Assembly: GCA_949948825.1 (NCBI GenBank)
Contig: CATLIJ010000135.1
Coordinates: 1-6,971 of the forward strand
Direction of reading: 5' to 3'
DNA: 6,971 bases
Source: an uncultured Clostridiaceae bacterium
GTDB taxonomy: Bacteria; Bacillota; Clostridia; Lachnospirales; Lachnospiraceae
Part shown: piece by piece, positions 5,172 through 6,971 of the stretch
Layout of the letters: every line of letters starts with the position of its first letter
Numbering within the stretch: the first letter of the stretch is position 1
The notes under the pieces: generated by a model
Database searches by the model: none
Seen by the model: only the letters and a program-made list of their open reading frames with translations
What the model was told of the DNA's origin: nothing
Made by a program: the position numbers and the translations under genes

Positions 5172-6050
5172 TTATATGCTCTTCCAAAGCAGCATATGGC
5201 TTTCAAAAGCAGCTGTCAGCCTCCCAACATCTTTCAGCCAGGAAAGATAAGACCGCACAGTACTCCCCACCAACACATACTGTTCAAAATTCATATCAAG
5301 GCCATATCCTTTGAATACTTCCTGCAGAATCCGCTCAAAGCTCATGGGCTCCCTGCAGATAGACAGAATCCTTTCTGCCACTTCATGTACCTTCTCTCTA
5401 TTATAACAGATAAGCTCTCTAACATCCACAGAGACTTTTGCATGAGCAGGAACAAACATGGCTGCCTCCATCTTCTCCACCTTATCCAATGTCTGCAGAT
5501 AAGCGCTCACATCATAAAGAAAAGAAACCGCATATTTTTCCAGAGTCTCCCTGCTGCTGATGCAATCCGCAAGAAAAACCACGTCGTCCGGCATACGGAA
5601 CCCCACCATGTCAAAAAAATGCCCCGGCAGAGGGATCACTTTAATCTCCTTTGGAAAACTTTCATCTGAAAAATCCGTCACATCACTCTCCTGAGCCATC
5701 AAAAACTTGTGACGCAAATTTTTGCACGGATAACCGCCGTAAAGGAAAGCCGGCTCCAATACCGGATATTTTGTAAAAGCTGCCTCTATGCCGCCAGAAT
5801 AAATCTTACATCCTGTCTGTCCCTGCAGATATTTGTTCCCGCCAATGTGATCTGCATTAGAATGAGTATTCAAAATAGCGATCAGATGCCAGCCATTCTT
5901 ATCCAGAATCTGTCTGACCTTCCGCCCTGCATCCTTGTCATTTCCGCTGTCAACCAGATAGACATGATCCTTGTCCGCAACATAGACACCAATCTTTGCC
6001 GGACAATTTATATAATAACATTTTTCACTGATTTGCTCTAATTCGTACAT
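5172..6050 (-). CDS. MBL-fold metallo-hydrolase with H-x-N-x-D-H metal motif
   Basis: A 292-residue protein with the metallo-beta-lactamase fold. The N-terminal sandwich includes VYLVDSGN (30-37), the usual strand and Asp-Ser-Gly turn. The metal-binding loop is T62-H-S-N-A-D-H-I-G-G: H63, D67 and H68 are kept, but the second His of HxHxDH is Asn65. Further ligands are H144 (PGHFFD), D162 (LADC) and H203 (PAHAKV). Residues after about 215 form a helical C-terminal extension, possibly for substrate binding or dimers. The substrate is unknown; it is probably cytoplasmic (no signal peptide). The ATG at 6048-6050 has AAAGGAG ten bases upstream, overlapping the stop of the XRE-cupin gene 15 bases away, so the two are co-transcribed. 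It may be the target of that regulator. Confidence 0.92.
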   Translation of the reverse strand: MYELEQISEKCYYINCPAKIGVYVADKDHVYLVDSGNDKDAGRKVRQILDKNGWHLIAILNTHSNADHIGGNKYLQGQTGCKIYSGGIEAAFTKYPVLEPAFLYGGYPCKNLRHKFLMAQESDVTDFSDESFPKEIKVIPLPGHFFDMVGFRMPDDVVFLADCISSRETLEKYAVSFLYDVSAYLQTLDKVEKMEAAMFVPAHAKVSVDVRELICYNREKVHEVAERILSICREPMSFERILQEVFKGYGLDMNFEQYVLVGSTVRSYLSWLKDVGRLTAAFESHMLLWKSI

Positions 6051-6065
6051 TTTTTCTTATCTCCT

Positions 6066-6623
6066 TTAGCTGTTAGGATAAAAAATCACATTATAAGCTG
6101 CGCAGGTTCTGTCTGAAGTATTGTGGTACGCATGGGAAATATCTGCTCCAAACCGCAGGGATTGCTTCTCCTCTAAGTACACTTCCTTCCCGCCAATCAC
6201 CATGGTAAGCGTCCCCTGCACCAAAAAAACATATTCTTCCACTCCTGCCACATGAGGAAGCGATTCGTACCGCACTCCTGCATCAAATTCAATATAAAAC
6301 ACCTCCACATTCCGTACCGGATCAAAAGAAAACAGGGGGTATGCCCGTATTCCTCCATTTCCTTCTGTAATAATATTTTCTTTATCTAGTCCGGCAATCG
6401 TGTATTCCGCTTCCTCCTGCCTGCAAAAGAAGGACAGCGGTATTTTTAATCCCGTTGAAATCTTCCATAATACATTGATGGTAGGTGAAGACTGCCCCCG
6501 CTCAATCTGTCCCAGCATTGGCTTGCTCACACCAGTCAGCTCTGCAGTATCATCCAGCGTAAGCTGCCTTATGTTTCGGATCTCTTTCAGCCGATCACCT
6601 ATCTTTAGTGAAATTTGTTCCAT
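6066..6623 (-). CDS. XRE family transcriptional regulator with C-terminal cupin domain
   Basis: A 185-residue protein with two domains. Residues about 7-64 form an XRE (HTH_3) DNA-binding domain: IGDRLKEIRNIRQLTLDD, then the recognition helix GVSKPMLGQIERGQSSPTIN, then the closing helix ending in IPLSFF. Residues about 92-183 form a cupin_2 barrel with PHVAGVEEYVFLVQG (123-137) and H164/H167, likely metal or ligand binding. The length and order fit the widespread XRE-cupin regulators that sense small metabolites such as amino acids or polyamines. The ATG at 6621-6623 has AGGAGG four bases upstream. It is first in a two-gene operon with the MBL hydrolase and probably autoregulates it; the ligand is unknown. 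Confidence 0.94.
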   Translation of the reverse strand: MEQISLKIGDRLKEIRNIRQLTLDDTAELTGVSKPMLGQIERGQSSPTINVLWKISTGLKIPLSFFCRQEEAEYTIAGLDKENIITEGNGGIRAYPLFSFDPVRNVEVFYIEFDAGVRYESLPHVAGVEEYVFLVQGTLTMVIGGKEVYLEEKQSLRFGADISHAYHNTSDRTCAAYNVIFYPNS

Positions 6624-6658
6624 GCTCCCTCCTGAATATGTTTTATTACATAAAATAT

Positions 6659-6687
6659 ATCATAACATATCTATCAAGAAATGAAAA
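6659..6687 (-). promoter_or_regulatory. Likely promoter of the XRE-cupin/MBL operon
   Basis: On the minus strand an extended -10 (TGT plus TATGAT at 6659-6664) lies 17 bases from a weak -35 (TTTTCA at 6682-6687). The -10 is 35 bases before the start codon. The area is very AT-rich. The self-regulator's operator probably lies close by, but no clear palindrome can be assigned. Confidence 0.45.
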
Positions 6688-6696
6688 GAAAAAATC

Positions 6697-6730
6697 ATTG
6701 CTATAGCTTTATTTCATTTGCGTTAGCAAT
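6697..6730. repeat. Short inverted repeat between divergent promoters
   Basis: ATTGCTA at 6697-6703 and TAGCAAT at 6724-6730 are perfect inverted copies, 20 bases apart. They lie between the leftward XRE-cupin promoter and the rightward tRNA promoter. This could be an operator for the XRE protein; a 7-bp dyad can also arise by chance. Confidence 0.3.
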
Positions 6731-6787
6731 TTAAGTGACAGCCTTTATTGCAGGAGAGGGCTTATTGCAGAAGAAGGAATTTTCTGC

Positions 6788-6816
6788 TTGACGGCAGAGA
6801 GTTTTATGAATATAAT
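6788..6816 (+). promoter_or_regulatory. Strong sigma-A promoter for the tRNA region
   Basis: TTGACG (6788-6793), a 17-base spacer, then TATAAT (6811-6816): one mismatch from full consensus. Transcription would start at about 6823, a few bases before the tRNA-like sequence at 6830. It is the best promoter in the window and suits a stable RNA. Confidence 0.8.
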
Positions 6817-6829
6817 AGTAGAGAGTTGA

Positions 6830-6868
6830 GTTTCCGTAGCTCAGTTGGATAGAGCGACCGCCTCCTAA
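6830..6868 (+). pseudogene. Truncated tRNA-Arg(CCU)-like 5' half
   Basis: The sequence has a 7-base acceptor strand (GTTTCCG), TA, a perfect D-arm (GCTC 6839-6842, GAGC 6852-6855, loop with TTGG), and an anticodon-loop sequence CTCCTAA with CCT at 6864-6866. The 3' strand of the anticodon stem, the T-arm and the acceptor 3' strand (CGGAAAC expected) are missing in order. A different 5-bp pairing, GACCG (6856-6860) with CGGTC (6874-6878), would leave a 13-base loop. A T-loop-like TTCGAGTC at 6927-6934 stands just before the second tRNA with no matching stem. It is not expected to give a normal tRNA. Confidence 0.7.
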
Positions 6869-6931
6869 TATCCCGGTCATCAAAGTCCGTGGAGGTAAAA
6901 AAGCTCTTTTCATAAACTTCATATCGTTCGA

Positions 6932-6971
6932 GTCCTCGTAGCTCAGCTGGATAGAGCACACGCCTCCTAAG
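6932..6971 (+). tRNA. tRNA-Arg(CCU), 5' part, cut by the window edge
   Basis: Acceptor strand GTCCTCG (6932-6938), TA, D-stem GCTC (6941-6944) with GAGC (6954-6957), D-loop AGCTGGATA, anticodon stem CACGC (6959-6963), loop CTCCTAA with anticodon CCT at 6966-6968, and G6971 able to pair with C6963. It would read the AGG arginine codon. The 3' half lies beyond the window, so whether it is complete cannot be seen. It shares the D-arm and CGCCTCCTAA with the truncated copy 102 bases upstream, and is probably transcribed from the same promoter. Confidence 0.85.

Noticed and set aside
5136..5669. Plus-strand open frame of 177 codons
   Set aside because: It lies antisense to the MBL hydrolase, whose motifs are clear, and has no recognisable domain.
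6731..6961. Minus-strand open frame of 76 codons with repeated SIQLSY peptides
   Set aside because: The repeat comes from translating the two tRNA D-arm copies on the wrong strand; it is not a protein repeat.
1..6971. CRISPR array, insertion sequence, rRNA or riboswitch
   Set aside because: No regularly spaced repeats, transposase motifs, rRNA sequence or known riboswitch pattern could be seen in either strand.

Overview
The window looks like chromosomal DNA of a Gram-positive, moderate-GC gut-type clostridium, most likely in or near the Lachnospiraceae. This is inferred from purine-rich AGGAGG-type ribosome sites, use of GTG as a start, compact same-strand gene runs, and the protein families (AzlC/AzlD, a clostridial-type zinc ribbon protein, an XRE-cupin regulator). 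No taxonomic marker gene is present, so this is a judgement, not a proof.

Layout. The left end (1-1286) is on the + strand. It holds the tail of a large protein whose last 70 residues look like the winged-helix end of an AAA/STAND ATPase. One base after its stop comes a 356-residue protein that ends in an R-N-x3-H motif of the HEPN RNase type. The pair is a candidate two-gene (or longer) conflict or defence module running in from the left. A 210-base spacer with a near-perfect inverted repeat and smaller hairpins follows. From 1497 to 6623 all genes are on the - strand. In transcription order (right to left) they are: an XRE-cupin regulator and an MBL-fold hydrolase in a tight pair (6623-5172); a block of small genes of unknown function of which only one is intact (5163-4064); a membrane-anchored metallophosphoesterase followed by azlC and azlD, a branched-chain amino acid exporter (3930-1880); and a small zinc ribbon protein (1778-1497). 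The right end (6788-6971) is on the + strand: a strong promoter, a 5'-half tRNA-Arg(CCU) remnant, and the start of what appears to be a normal tRNA-Arg(CCU) cut off by the window edge.

Most notable. (1) The ATPase-tail/HEPN-like pair is the best candidate for an uncharacterised system. (2) The block at 4064-5163 contains three broken genes: one with an in-frame TGA in place of a likely Trp codon, one with two frameshifts, and one with a single-base frameshift. When frames are restored, short ORFs overlap the start of ~120-codon ORFs by ATGA, twice. This looks like a decaying cassette of coupled small genes. (3) The truncated tRNA copy under a strong promoter suggests recombination or element integration at a tRNA-Arg gene.

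How the genes work together: AzlC and AzlD form one exporter. The XRE-cupin protein probably controls itself and the MBL hydrolase. No functional link between the other groups can be read from the sequence.
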